DNA of 64,000 nt from Pseudofrankia inefficax (GTDB taxonomy: Bacteria > Actinomycetota > Actinomycetes > Frankiales > Frankiaceae). The stretch is from contig NC_014666.1 of the NCBI RefSeq assembly GCF_000166135.1, positions 3,162,001 through 3,226,000 on the forward strand, read 5' to 3'. Positions 51,613 to 60,182 of this stretch are shown here, in pieces. The position numbers and the translations under genes were made by a program. The notes under the pieces are model-generated. The model worked only from the letters and a program-made list of their open reading frames with translations, searched no databases and was not told where the DNA came from. Position 1 is the first letter of the stretch. Each line of letters opens with the position of its first letter.

Positions 51613-52740
51613 GTGACCACGATCGGAACGGTCGAGGAACTCCACGCCACCGCCCGCGAAATCACCGGGCTGTCCGACTTCGGCCCTTCGGACTACCTGG
51701 AGGGACTCAAGGTCGTCCTCGCCGCCTACGAGCGGGAGGCCGGCCTGACGCCGGACGGCGCCCGCCTGATCCGGGACGAGCTGTGCGGGATCCTGGTCGC
51801 CCGCCTGTTCAGCGAGGCCGGCTGGCGCCAGTACCCGGACTACGCCCAGAACCCGGTCGAGCGCCCGGTCTTCATCATCGGCCTGCCGCGCACGGGCACG
51901 ACCACGCTGCACCGGCTGCTGACCGCCGACCCGGCCAACCAGGGCCTCGAACTGTGGCTCACCTACGCTCCCCAGCCCCGGCCCCCGCGCTCGACCTGGC
52001 CCGACAACCCGGTCTTCCGGGCGGTCGAGCAGGGCGTCGACGGCTTCTTCGCGCGGCAGCCCGACTACCGGGGGATTCACGACCGCACGGCCGACGGGGT
52101 CGAGGAGTGCTGGCTGCTGACCCGCCAGTCGATGCTCTCGGCGTACTTCGAGTTCACCGGCTACGTCCCGAGCTACTCCGACTGGCTGGCCGGCCAGGAC
52201 TGGACCGAGGCGTACCTGCGGCACCGGCGCAACCTCCAGCTGATCGGGCTGCGTGACCCCGGCCGTCGGTGGGTGCTCAAGTCCTCCAGCCACCTGCCCT
52301 GCCTGGACGCGCTGGTCGCGGCCTACCCCGATGCGATGATCATCCAGACCCATCGCCGGCCCGCCGGCGCGGTGCTCGGATCGGCGTGCAGCATGGCGAG
52401 CAGGCTCGCCGGCGGCACGTCGTCGACCTTCCAGGGCGCCGCGATCGGCCCCGTCCTGCTCGACCTCGCCGAGCGCACGCTCGCGCGGTTCGCCGCCGAC
52501 CGGGCCAGGCACGACCCCGCCAGGTTCCACGACGTCGAGTTCGCGGAGTTCACGGCCGACCCGCTGGCGGTCGTCGCCGGCATCTACCGCCACCTCGGCT
52601 GGGAGCTTCCCGACGACGTCCGCCCCGCGATGGCCGCCGTCCTGGCCCAGGACGCCAGCCTGCGTTCGCACCGCTACGACCTCGCCGACTTCGGCGTCAG
52701 CGCCCAGGAGGCCGACGCCCGGCTCGGAGCCCTGCTCTGA
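51613..52740 (+). CDS. PAPS-dependent sulfotransferase
   Basis: A 375-residue sulfotransferase. The 5'-phosphosulfate loop is GLPRTGTTTLHRLL near residue 95, and the 3'-phosphate contact is in QTHRRPAGAVLGSACS near residue 245. The protein resembles the actinobacterial Sulfotransfer_3 group, which includes mycobacterial lipid sulfotransferases. It would add sulfate to a hydroxyl of the product, perhaps one made by a P450. GAGGAG precedes the GTG start. Tandem repeats span the stop codon and fill the 81-base gap to the next gene. Confidence 0.85.
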   Translation: MTTIGTVEELHATAREITGLSDFGPSDYLEGLKVVLAAYEREAGLTPDGARLIRDELCGILVARLFSEAGWRQYPDYAQNPVERPVFIIGLPRTGTTTLHRLLTADPANQGLELWLTYAPQPRPPRSTWPDNPVFRAVEQGVDGFFARQPDYRGIHDRTADGVEECWLLTRQSMLSAYFEFTGYVPSYSDWLAGQDWTEAYLRHRRNLQLIGLRDPGRRWVLKSSSHLPCLDALVAAYPDAMIIQTHRRPAGAVLGSACSMASRLAGGTSSTFQGAAIGPVLLDLAERTLARFAADRARHDPARFHDVEFAEFTADPLAVVAGIYRHLGWELPDDVRPAMAAVLAQDASLRSHRYDLADFGVSAQEADARLGALL

Positions 52741-52802
52741 CCAGGCACGACGCAGACCAGGCGCGACCTCTGACCAGGGACGACGTCTGACCAGGCACGA
52801 CG
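52736..52802. repeat. Four-copy 16-17-bp tandem repeat spanning the sulfotransferase stop
   Basis: Copies tctgaccaggcacgacg (52736), cagaccaggcgcgacc (52753), tctgaccagggacgacg (52769) and tctgaccaggcacgacg (52786) follow head to tail. The first contains the stop TGA. They fill the spacer before the ribosome-binding site of the oxoamine synthase. Confidence 0.85.
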
Positions 52803-52821
52803 GACGAGATGAGGAACGATC

Positions 52822-54057
52822 GTGACCACCAGGTCCGCGGATCCGGCCCTTGACCGCTGGGGATTCTCCGCATGGCTGGACGCCACCCGCCGCAGCGGTG
52901 ACTTCGTGATGCCACCCGAGCTCGACGACGTGAACGACGCGGTCATCAGCGTCGACGGCCGCAAGATGATCAACTTTGCCGGCATCGGCATCCTGGGCTG
53001 GCAGCACGACCCGGAGGTGCGCAGGGTCTTCGCCGAGACGGCGGCGACGTACGGCCTGGTCGTCGGCGGCTCCCGGCTGGTCCAGGGGGTGTCCCGGCCG
53101 CACCTGGAGCTGGAGCGGCTGGTCGCCGAGATCAGCGGCAAGGAGAAGGCGCTGACCTTCGCCACCGGGCTGCTGGCCAACGTCGGCTTCGTCAACGCGA
53201 TGAGCGCCGCCTTCTCGTTCGACGACCGGGTCGGCGTGGACAACGCGGACGCCGTGCTCGTGCTCGACCGGCGCAGCCACTGGAGCGTCTGGAAGGGCAC
53301 CGAGGGCTTCGAGCGGGGGCGCAACCTGTTCGCCTTCCGCCACAACGACCCCGCCCATCTCAGGGAGCTGCTGGAGCAGCTGCGCGGCCGGCCGGTGATC
53401 GTGGGGTTCGAGACCGTGTACTCCGCGGACGGCTCGATCGCGCCGATCGGCGCGATCCTCGACCTGTGCGACGAGTTCGGCGCGGTCAGCTTCGCCGACG
53501 ACGCCAACGGCTTCATGGTCTACGGCAACGGCGGCCACCGGTTCGCCGCCGAGTACGAGGCGCTGCGCCGGGTGACCTTCCTGATGGTCTCGTTCGGCAA
53601 GGGCGTCGGGCTCAGCGGCGGCGCCCTGGCCGGACCGGCCGACGCGATCGACGCCTTCCACTACCTGTCGGGCACGTCGATGTTCACCACCAACATCCAG
53701 CCGCCGACCGCCGGCGCCATCGTGCACGTGCTGCGCAGGATGCGCCAGGACCCGTCGGTGATGGAGCGCTACCTCGACCGGGTCGACGGGCTGCGTGCGC
53801 GGCTGCTCGAGATCGGCTGCGCCATCAACCCCACCCCGACCTACGTCACCTCGATCGCGATCGGCTCCCGGGACGTCGGGCTGCGGGTCCGCCAGGAGTT
53901 CCTGGACCGCGGATACCTGGTCCCGATGTTCGGCTACCCCGCGGTGAAGAAGGACGCGGCGGTGATCCGGCTGCTGATGAACGACCGGATCGCCGACAAG
54001 GACCTGAACGGCTTCGTCGACACCCTGGCCGAGCTCAGGCACCGGTACGAGTTCTGA
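52822..54057 (+). CDS. PLP-dependent alpha-oxoamine synthase family enzyme
   Basis: A 411-residue fold-type I PLP enzyme of the AONS/serine palmitoyltransferase group. Lys260 in VSFGKGVGLSGG forms the internal aldimine. Asp226 in ADDANG contacts the pyridine nitrogen. His153 (RRSHWSVWKG) is the ring-stacking His. The usual DxAH motif has Asn (N229) where His is conserved, which should change acid-base properties near the PLP hydroxyl. Family enzymes condense an acyl thioester with glycine, serine or alanine and release CO2 to give an amino-ketone. With the FAAL and ACP nearby, an acyl-ACP donor is likely. GAGGAA precedes the GTG start. Confidence 0.85.
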   Translation: MTTRSADPALDRWGFSAWLDATRRSGDFVMPPELDDVNDAVISVDGRKMINFAGIGILGWQHDPEVRRVFAETAATYGLVVGGSRLVQGVSRPHLELERLVAEISGKEKALTFATGLLANVGFVNAMSAAFSFDDRVGVDNADAVLVLDRRSHWSVWKGTEGFERGRNLFAFRHNDPAHLRELLEQLRGRPVIVGFETVYSADGSIAPIGAILDLCDEFGAVSFADDANGFMVYGNGGHRFAAEYEALRRVTFLMVSFGKGVGLSGGALAGPADAIDAFHYLSGTSMFTTNIQPPTAGAIVHVLRRMRQDPSVMERYLDRVDGLRARLLEIGCAINPTPTYVTSIAIGSRDVGLRVRQEFLDRGYLVPMFGYPAVKKDAAVIRLLMNDRIADKDLNGFVDTLAELRHRYEF

Positions 54058-54094
54058 GACCGGCCCGCTCGACCGCGACGCACGGAGGCTGACG

Positions 54095-57000
54095 ATGGCC
54101 CCACTGTCCGGTGGCCCTGGGCTCGGCAGCCCTGGACCCAGCGGCCCTGAACCCAGCGGCCCTGGACCCAGCAGTCCTGGACCCGGCAGCGCTGGACCCG
54201 GTGACCCTGGACCCGGCGCCCCGGGGCTCGATGCGCGGAGCCGGCGCCGGGTCGCCGAGCTGTACGCGACCGACCAGCAGGTCCGCGACGCCAGGCCGCT
54301 CGCGGCGGTCACGGAGGCGCTCCGGGCGCCGGGGCTGTCGCTGGGACGCATCCTGGCGATCATCATGGCGGGCTACGCGGACCGGCCCGCGCTCGGCGAG
54401 CGCGCGCGGGAGCTGGTCGTCGACTCCGAGACCGGGGTGAGGACGCTTCGCCTGCTGCCGAGGTTCGACACGATCAGCTACCGCGAGCTGTGGTCCCGCG
54501 CCGGCGCCATCGCCGCCGAGTGGCTGCACCATCCAGGCGCCCCGCTGGGTGTCGGCGATCTTGTCGGCGTCCTCGGTTTCACCGGCGCCGACTACACCAC
54601 GATCGAGCTGGCCTGCGTCCGCGGCGGGGCCGTCTCGGTGCCGTTGCAGTCCGGCGCGGCGGCGAGCCAGCTCGTGTCGATTCTGGCCGAGACCCAGCCG
54701 CGGATCCTCGCCGTCACGGTGGACCTGCTGGCGACCGCCGTCGAGGGCGCGCTGGCCAGCCCGTCGGTGCGCAGGCTGGTGGTCTTCGACGACCACGCCG
54801 AGGCCGACGCGCACCGGCAGGCGTGCGACGCCGCCCGCCGCCGCCTGGCCGACGCCGCCCGCCCGACCGAGTCCGGCCACCCGGCCGTGCTGGACTCGCT
54901 GGCCACCCTGGTGGCGCGGGGCGCGCGCCTGCCGGCGCCGCCGGTGCCGGAGGCCGCGCCGGACGACGCGCGGCTCGCCACCGTGATCTACACCTCCGGC
55001 AGCACGGGCACGCCGAAGGGCGCGATGTACCCCAACGGCCTGGTCAAGCTGGCCTGGCGGGCCGGGTTCTGGCCCAGGTCGGACGACCTGCCGGTCATCT
55101 CCTACAACTGCCTGCCGATGAGCCACGTGTCGGCGCGGGCCACGCTGGCCGGGACGCTGGCCGCCGGGGGGACCAGCCACTTCGCGGCGGCGAGCGACCT
55201 GTCGACGCTGTTCGAGGACATCGCGCTGGTCCGGCCGACGGCGCTGCGCCTGGTGCCCCGCCTCTGCGACCTGCTGTTCCAGCGCCACCGCGGCGAGCTG
55301 GACCGGCGGTCGGCCGGCGCGGGCGACCAGGCGGCCGTCGACGCGGAGGTGAAGAAGGAGCTGCGCGAGGACCTTCTCGGCGGCCGCCTGGCCTGGATCG
55401 GATCGGGGTCCGCCCCGTTGTCCGCCGAGATGGCCGCCTTCATCGAGTCGTGCACCCAGCTCCCGGCGCACGACGGCTACGGCTCGACCGAGACCGGGCG
55501 CGTGCTCGTCGACGGGAGGGTGTCCCGGCCCCCGGTGCGGGACTACCGGCTCGACGACGTCCCCGAGCTGGGCTACTCCCGCGCCGACTCGCCGTACCCC
55601 CGCGGCGAGCTGCTGGTCAGGACCGCGGCCCTCATCCCCGGGTACTACCGGCGCCCCGAGCTCACCGCGCGGCTCGTCGACGCCGACGGCTACTACCGGA
55701 CCGGCGACATCATGGCCGAGATCGGACCGGACGAGCTGGCCTTCGTCGAGCGTCGCGCCCACGTGCTGAAACTGGCCCAGGGCGAGTTCGTCGCCGTCGC
55801 CCGGCTGGAGGCGCTGTTCGCCACCAGCCCGCTCGTCCACCAGGTCTTCGTCCACGGCGACAGCGAGCGTGCCTACCTGCTCGCGGTGGCGGTGCCCACG
55901 GCGGCGGCCCTCGACCGGGCCGGGGAGGACGGCCCGGCGCTCAGGTCGCTGATCCTTGAGTCCCTGCGGCGCACCGCGCGCGACGCCGGCCTGAGCCCGC
56001 ATGAGATCCCCCGCGACGTCCTGATCGAGACCGAGCCGTTCAGCGTGGAGAACGGCCTGCTCTCGGGCGTCCGCAAGCCCCTGCGGCCCAGCCTCGAGCG
56101 CCGCTACGGCGAGGGTCTGGAGCGGCTGTACGCCGAGCTCACCGAACGGGAGGCCGACGAGCTGGGCGCGCTGCGCCGCGCGGGCCGCGACCAGCCGGTC
56201 CTCGACGCCGTGACGCGGGCGGCCCAGGCGCTGCTCGGGCGCGTGAACGGCGAGGCGCACCCCGAGGCGCACTTCCTCGACCTCGGCGGCGACTCGCTGT
56301 CCGCGCTGTCGTTCGCCACGCTGCTCGCCGAGATCTTCGCGGTCGACGTGCCGGTGGGCGTCATCACCAGCCCGGCCCACGACCTTCGGAAGGTGGCGAG
56401 CCACCTCGAAACGGCGCTGCGGTCAGGGCCGAGCGGGCCGACGTTCGCGACGGTGCACGGCGCCGACGCCACGCGGGTCAGGGCCACCGACCTCGCCCTG
56501 GACAGGTTCCTCGACGACCGGACGCTCGGCGCGCCGGCGCGGTCGAGCGGCCCGGCCCGCGTCGTGCTGCTGACCGGCGCCACCGGCTACCTCGGCCGCT
56601 TCCTGTGCCTGGAATGGCTGGAGCGGCTGGCGCCGACGGGCGGCCTGCTGATCTGCGTCGTGCGAGCCGCCGACCCCGGCGCCGCGCGTGCCCGGCTCGC
56701 CGGGGCGTTCGACTCGGGCGATCCCGACCTGGTCGCCCGGTTCCAGCGGCTGGCCGCCCGGCACCTGGAGGTCGTCGCGGGCGACGTCAGCGAACCCGGC
56801 CTCGGCCTGGACGAGGCGACCTGGCGGCGCCTGGCCGAGACCGTCGACCTCATCGTCCACTCGGCCGCCCTGGTCAACCACCTGCTGCCCTACGAGCAGC
56901 TGTTCGGCCCCAACGTCGTCGCCACGGCCGGGCTGATCCGCCTGGCGCTCACCGCGCGGACCAAGCGGTTCACCTACGTGTCCACCATCGGCGTGGTCGC

Positions 57001-57769
57001 CGCCCAGTCCGCCGCCCGCGCCGAGGACGCCGACATCCGCCTCGCGAGCCCCGTCCGCGCGCTCGACGGGCGATACGCCAGTGGCTACACGGCGAGCAAA
57101 TGGGCCGGGGAGGTCCTGCTCAGGGCGGCGCACGAACGGTACGGCCTGCCGGTGGCCGTCCTGCGGCCGGACCTGATCCTCGCCCACAGCCGCTACGCGG
57201 GCCAGCTGAACCTCTCCGACGTCGTCACCAGGCTGCTGTTCAGCCTCGCCGCCACGGGCCTCGCGCCGCGGACCTTCGAGGCCGCCGACGCGGGCCGGGC
57301 GCGGGCGCGGGTCGGCGGCCTGCCGGTCGACGTCACAGCGGCCGCCGTCGCCACGCTGGGCGCGTGGCCGGACCAGGGCTACCAGACCTTCAACGTGCTC
57401 CAGCCGTCCGGCGACGGACCGTCCCTCGACACGCTCGTCGACGGGCTCGTCGAGGCCGGCTGCCGCCTGACGCGGATCGAGGACTACGCCCAGTGGCTGG
57501 CGCGGTTCGCGACCGCGGTGCGCGCGCTGCCCGAGCGGCGCCGGCGGTATTCGCTGCTTCCCCTGCTCACCGCGTTCGGGCAGCCCGGCGACCCCGTCGG
57601 ACGCCTCGGATTCCCGACCGACCATTTCGCGACCGGCCCTGTCCCCGCCGACCGCTTCCTCGCCGCCGCGAGCAGGGCCGGGCTTGGCGCCGCGGTGGCC
57701 ACACCCGGAATCTCGGCCGCGCTGCTGCGGAAGTACGTCAGCGACCTGCGCGGGCTGGACCTGCTCTGA
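54095..57769 (+). CDS. car: Carboxylic acid reductase (A-PCP-R)
   Basis: A 1224-residue three-domain protein. An N-terminal Gly/Pro/Ser repeat tail (about 50 residues) precedes the adenylation domain, with IYTSGSTGTPKGAMYPN near residue 297. The carrier domain has FLDLGGDSLSALSF with the phosphopantetheine Ser near 733. The thioester reductase domain starts VVLLTGATGYLGRFL near 823 and has the YTASK catalytic motif near 996. The size and domain order match NADPH-dependent carboxylic acid reductases that turn acids to aldehydes. It could make an aldehyde for condensation with an amine, or release a chain. The start is uncertain because of the repeats. Confidence 0.9.
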   Translation: MAPLSGGPGLGSPGPSGPEPSGPGPSSPGPGSAGPGDPGPGAPGLDARSRRRVAELYATDQQVRDARPLAAVTEALRAPGLSLGRILAIIMAGYADRPALGERARELVVDSETGVRTLRLLPRFDTISYRELWSRAGAIAAEWLHHPGAPLGVGDLVGVLGFTGADYTTIELACVRGGAVSVPLQSGAAASQLVSILAETQPRILAVTVDLLATAVEGALASPSVRRLVVFDDHAEADAHRQACDAARRRLADAARPTESGHPAVLDSLATLVARGARLPAPPVPEAAPDDARLATVIYTSGSTGTPKGAMYPNGLVKLAWRAGFWPRSDDLPVISYNCLPMSHVSARATLAGTLAAGGTSHFAAASDLSTLFEDIALVRPTALRLVPRLCDLLFQRHRGELDRRSAGAGDQAAVDAEVKKELREDLLGGRLAWIGSGSAPLSAEMAAFIESCTQLPAHDGYGSTETGRVLVDGRVSRPPVRDYRLDDVPELGYSRADSPYPRGELLVRTAALIPGYYRRPELTARLVDADGYYRTGDIMAEIGPDELAFVERRAHVLKLAQGEFVAVARLEALFATSPLVHQVFVHGDSERAYLLAVAVPTAAALDRAGEDGPALRSLILESLRRTARDAGLSPHEIPRDVLIETEPFSVENGLLSGVRKPLRPSLERRYGEGLERLYAELTEREADELGALRRAGRDQPVLDAVTRAAQALLGRVNGEAHPEAHFLDLGGDSLSALSFATLLAEIFAVDVPVGVITSPAHDLRKVASHLETALRSGPSGPTFATVHGADATRVRATDLALDRFLDDRTLGAPARSSGPARVVLLTGATGYLGRFLCLEWLERLAPTGGLLICVVRAADPGAARARLAGAFDSGDPDLVARFQRLAARHLEVVAGDVSEPGLGLDEATWRRLAETVDLIVHSAALVNHLLPYEQLFGPNVVATAGLIRLALTARTKRFTYVSTIGVVAAQSAARAEDADIRLASPVRALDGRYASGYTASKWAGEVLLRAAHERYGLPVAVLRPDLILAHSRYAGQLNLSDVVTRLLFSLAATGLAPRTFEAADAGRARARVGGLPVDVTAAAVATLGAWPDQGYQTFNVLQPSGDGPSLDTLVDGLVEAGCRLTRIEDYAQWLARFATAVRALPERRRRYSLLPLLTAFGQPGDPVGRLGFPTDHFATGPVPADRFLAAASRAGLGAAVATPGISAALLRKYVSDLRGLDLL
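54110..54225 (+). repeat. In-frame Gly-Pro-Ser minisatellite at the CAR N-terminus
   Basis: Imperfect 9-21-base units based on ggccctggacccagcag encode GPGPSSPGPGSAGP-like sequence between the start codon and the first folded residues of the reductase. Confidence 0.75.
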
Positions 57770-57814
57770 GCCGGGCTGGACCTGCTCTGAGCAGGCTCTG
57801 GACCTGATCCGAGC
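57751..57814. repeat. Tandem repeat spanning the CAR stop codon
   Basis: The unit cgggctggacctgctctgag plus c is present at 57751-57771 and exactly again at 57772-57792; a diverged third copy (aggctctggacctgatccga) runs to 57814. The first copy holds the CAR TGA. Confidence 0.85.
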
Positions 57815-57872
57815 GGGCTGGCGCGGGCGGACCGGCGGATCCCGGCGGGATTCTCAGGTCCCGGCGGCATTG

Positions 57873-58403
57873 TCAGGCGGCGGTCAGCAGGCAGGTGCAG
57901 CTGCCGTGCGCGACGAGCTTTCCGTCGGCGGCGGTGACGGTCGCCTCGGCGGTCGCCGTGCGGCGCCCGACGTGGACGGGCCGCGCCTCGCACGTCAGGA
58001 TGTCCGCGGTCAGGCCGACCGGGCGGACGAAGTTCACCTTGAGTTCCAGGGTCGTGTAAAAGGTGTCGGCCGGCAGCCTCGTGTAGACGGCGCTGCCCAT
58101 CGCGGTGTCCATCAGGGTGGCGATCACTCCGCCGTGCACGATGAACATGGCGTTCGCCGCCGCCGGCGAGGGCTGAAGGGTCCAGACGGAAAGACCGACC
58201 TCCAGGTCTTTCAGATGGATGCCGAGCGAGTGGCCGACGCCGATCTGGTCGGCCAGGCCCTGGTCCAGCAGAACCCGCAGGTCGGCGATCCGCTGGGCCA
58301 CCTCCGGGGTCGGCTGGGCGCCGCCGCCGTCGCGGGCGGCCCCGTCGCGCTGGCGGATGACAGCCGGGACGCCGTTCTTCGCCGCGATGCCGTCCTGGTC
58401 CAC
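57873..58403 (-). CDS. PaaI-type hotdog thioesterase
   Basis: A 176-residue hotdog protein. The motif is FIVHGGVIATLMDTAMGSAV, followed by TTLELKVNFVRPV and a C-terminal CTCLL. Such proteins hydrolyse acyl-CoA or acyl-ACP thioesters. It converges on CAR and may belong to the lipid cluster by function, but it is on the opposite strand, separately expressed. The GTG at 58403 gives a slightly long N-terminus for the family. Confidence 0.8.
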   Translation of the reverse strand: MDQDGIAAKNGVPAVIRQRDGAARDGGGAQPTPEVAQRIADLRVLLDQGLADQIGVGHSLGIHLKDLEVGLSVWTLQPSPAAANAMFIVHGGVIATLMDTAMGSAVYTRLPADTFYTTLELKVNFVRPVGLTADILTCEARPVHVGRRTATAEATVTAADGKLVAHGSCTCLLTAA

Positions 58404-58789
58404 GGGATCACCCTTTCTGTCGCTATTCCGCCACGATATCGGCCATTCGGCGGGAGGTTCAAGAAGCGCGCAATATGCCGAGGCTCAGGCGAACGGCTGG
58501 CGAACGGTCGGCTGCCGGCGGATTAAAGCCTGGCGCGGCTGGCGAATGTCGCGCCGAAATACCCCAGATGACGGGGTGCCGCCGTGACCGAAGTCGCTTT
58601 CTGGCTCCTTTTCTGGCAATCGGTCCATGGCGGATTGGCTGTTGCGCGCCGGGACCGCGATGGCCTCGGGCGGCCGGGCGAAAGGCTGTGACGCGGGTCA
58701 CAGAGGGGTCGTTTCACGGTTCGGTGGGGCCGTCTCGTCCTCGGGGTGAGCGGCGCCCAGACGGGGCGCCACCCACCGAGGAGGACCTC
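58404..58789. other. Divergent regulatory spacer, 386 bases
   Basis: Between the thioesterase and the NDH-2-like flavoprotein. The left half is AT-rich (58410-58440, 58590-58640) and contains duplicated gcgaacgg segments near 58488-58508. The right half holds a perfect CRP-type site. No gene is supported; longer frames through it are extensions of the flavoprotein frame without family similarity. Confidence 0.45.
58686..58703. promoter_or_regulatory. Perfect CRP/FNR-type site (TGTGA-N6-TCACA)
   Basis: CTGTGAC-gcgg-GTCACAG is a perfect 7-base-arm inverted repeat at 58686-58703. Its core exactly matches TGTGA-N6-TCACA, the consensus for cAMP receptor proteins including actinobacterial Crp. It lies about 90 bases before the flavoprotein start. 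Confidence 0.7.
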
Positions 58790-60082
58790 ATGACAGTGCG
58801 GAAGAACCCGGCCGCGAGCGGCGGAGGAACCCGGATCCTGGTCCTGGGCGGCGGCTACACCGGCCTGATGACGGCGGTCCGGGTGGCCAGGCGGACCCGG
58901 CGCCAGGGCGGCCAGGTGACCCTGCTGAACCCGTCGGACCGGTTCGTCGAGCGCCTGCGGCTGCACCAGCTCGCCACCGGCCAGGAGCTCGCCGACCTGC
59001 GCATCCCACGGCTGCTCGCCGGCACCGGCGTCACGTTCGTGCGGGGCGCGGCCGTCCGGATCGACCGGGCGGCCCACACCGTCGACGTCGAGGGCCCGGA
59101 CGGGCCCGGTCAGCTCGGGTACGACCTCCTCGTCTACGCGCTCGGGAGCGCGGCCGACCTCGGCTCGGTGCCCGGCGCGGCCGACCACGCGTACACCCTC
59201 AACGGCCCGGCAGCGGCGGGCCGGCTGGCGGACCGGCTGGCCGAGCTCGCGCTGCCCGGCGAGGACGTGACTGTCGGCGCTGAGACGCCAGCCGGCGCTG
59301 AGACGCCACCCGGCCAGGCCACGTCAGCGGGGCGGGTCGCGATCGTCGGGGCCGGGCTCACCGGGATCGAGATGGCCGCCGAGATCGCCGAGACGTTTCC
59401 CGCCCTGCGGGTCGTCCTGCTCAGCCGGGACCAGCCGGGGCTCATGATGGGCGCCGCGGCCCGCGCCTATCTGTACCGGGCGCTCGACCGGCTCGGGATC
59501 GAGGTGCGCGCCGGCGTCGACGTCACGAAGGTGCTGCCGGGCGCGGTCGAGGTCGACGGCGACCTGGCGCCGATGGCGGCGGACGCCGTCGTGTGGACCA
59601 CCGGCTTCCGCGCGCCGGCGCTGGCCGCCGAGGCCGGCCTCGCGGTGGACGGCCACGGCAGGGTCGTCGTCGACCAGGCGCTGCGGTCCGAGACGGACCC
59701 GGCGGTCTACGTGATCGGCGACGCCGCCGCGGTACGCCAGCCCTGGGGGACCCTGCACGGCAGCTGCCAGAGCGGGCTGCCGACCGCCGCGCACGCCGCC
59801 GACAGCATCGGGCGCCAGCTGCGCGGCCGGGCTCCGAGGCCGTTCCGGTTCGGCTACATCCACCAGCCGGTGAGCCTCGGGCGCCGCGACGCCGTCATCC
59901 AGTTCACCCACGGCGACGACAGCCCGCGGCGCTGGTACCTGAAGGGCCGGGCGGCCGTGACCTACAAGGAGCTGGTCAGCGGCAGCCCGCCCTGGACCTA
60001 CCGGCTGTCGCGGTGGTTCAGCGCGCCGATGGCGATGCTGGCGCCGGGCACCGGGCCGCGCTGGGCCCGCCGTGGCCGGTGA
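58790..60082 (+). CDS. NDH-2-like FAD/NAD(P) oxidoreductase
   Basis: A 430-residue flavoprotein. The FAD motif VLGGGYTGLMTAVRVA is at the N-terminus, the NAD(P) motif is AIVGAGLTGIEMAAEI near residue 180, and VYVIGDAAAV completes the FAD site. It is distinct from the 13.1 kb NDH-2 and lacks its C-terminal anchor. A linker repeat (AETPAGAETPPG; DNA about 59270-59320) precedes the NAD domain. GAGGAGG lies at the right distance from the ATG at 58790. It converges on an ECF41 sigma gene; similar oxidoreductases commonly neighbour ECF41 genes. A CRP-type site lies upstream. Confidence 0.85.
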   Translation: MTVRKNPAASGGGTRILVLGGGYTGLMTAVRVARRTRRQGGQVTLLNPSDRFVERLRLHQLATGQELADLRIPRLLAGTGVTFVRGAAVRIDRAAHTVDVEGPDGPGQLGYDLLVYALGSAADLGSVPGAADHAYTLNGPAAAGRLADRLAELALPGEDVTVGAETPAGAETPPGQATSAGRVAIVGAGLTGIEMAAEIAETFPALRVVLLSRDQPGLMMGAAARAYLYRALDRLGIEVRAGVDVTKVLPGAVEVDGDLAPMAADAVVWTTGFRAPALAAEAGLAVDGHGRVVVDQALRSETDPAVYVIGDAAAVRQPWGTLHGSCQSGLPTAAHAADSIGRQLRGRAPRPFRFGYIHQPVSLGRRDAVIQFTHGDDSPRRWYLKGRAAVTYKELVSGSPPWTYRLSRWFSAPMAMLAPGTGPRWARRGR

Positions 60083-60120
60083 GTGGAACCGGCGTGGGGC
60101 CGGCGCGCCGCCGTCGGCCT

Positions 60121-60182
60121 CCCGGGTACTCGGCTCTCGGATACCCGGCCTCCGGGCACTCGGGCCCCGGGCACTCGGGCCT
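60121..60182. repeat. Tandem repeats abutting the sigma factor stop
   Basis: Two exact copies of ccgggcactcgggcc occupy 60152-60166 and 60167-60181, with two more diverged copies to the left from 60121. The stop codon of the minus-strand sigma gene (60181-60183) is directly at the repeat edge. Confidence 0.75.

Noticed and set aside
42741-57769. Classing the cluster as a polyketide, ladderane or plain sphingolipid pathway
   Set aside because: No ketosynthase or acyltransferase is present, and the sulfotransferase, CAR and diiron enzymes do not fit a known sphingolipid locus. The oxoamine synthase link to sphingolipids is kept only as a comparison.
58697-58740. ECF41 promoter (TGTCACA-N16-CGTC) before the flavoprotein
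   Set aside because: GTCACA and CGTC are present, but the spacing is 28 bases, and the alternative TTTCACG is at the wrong distance and poorly matched.
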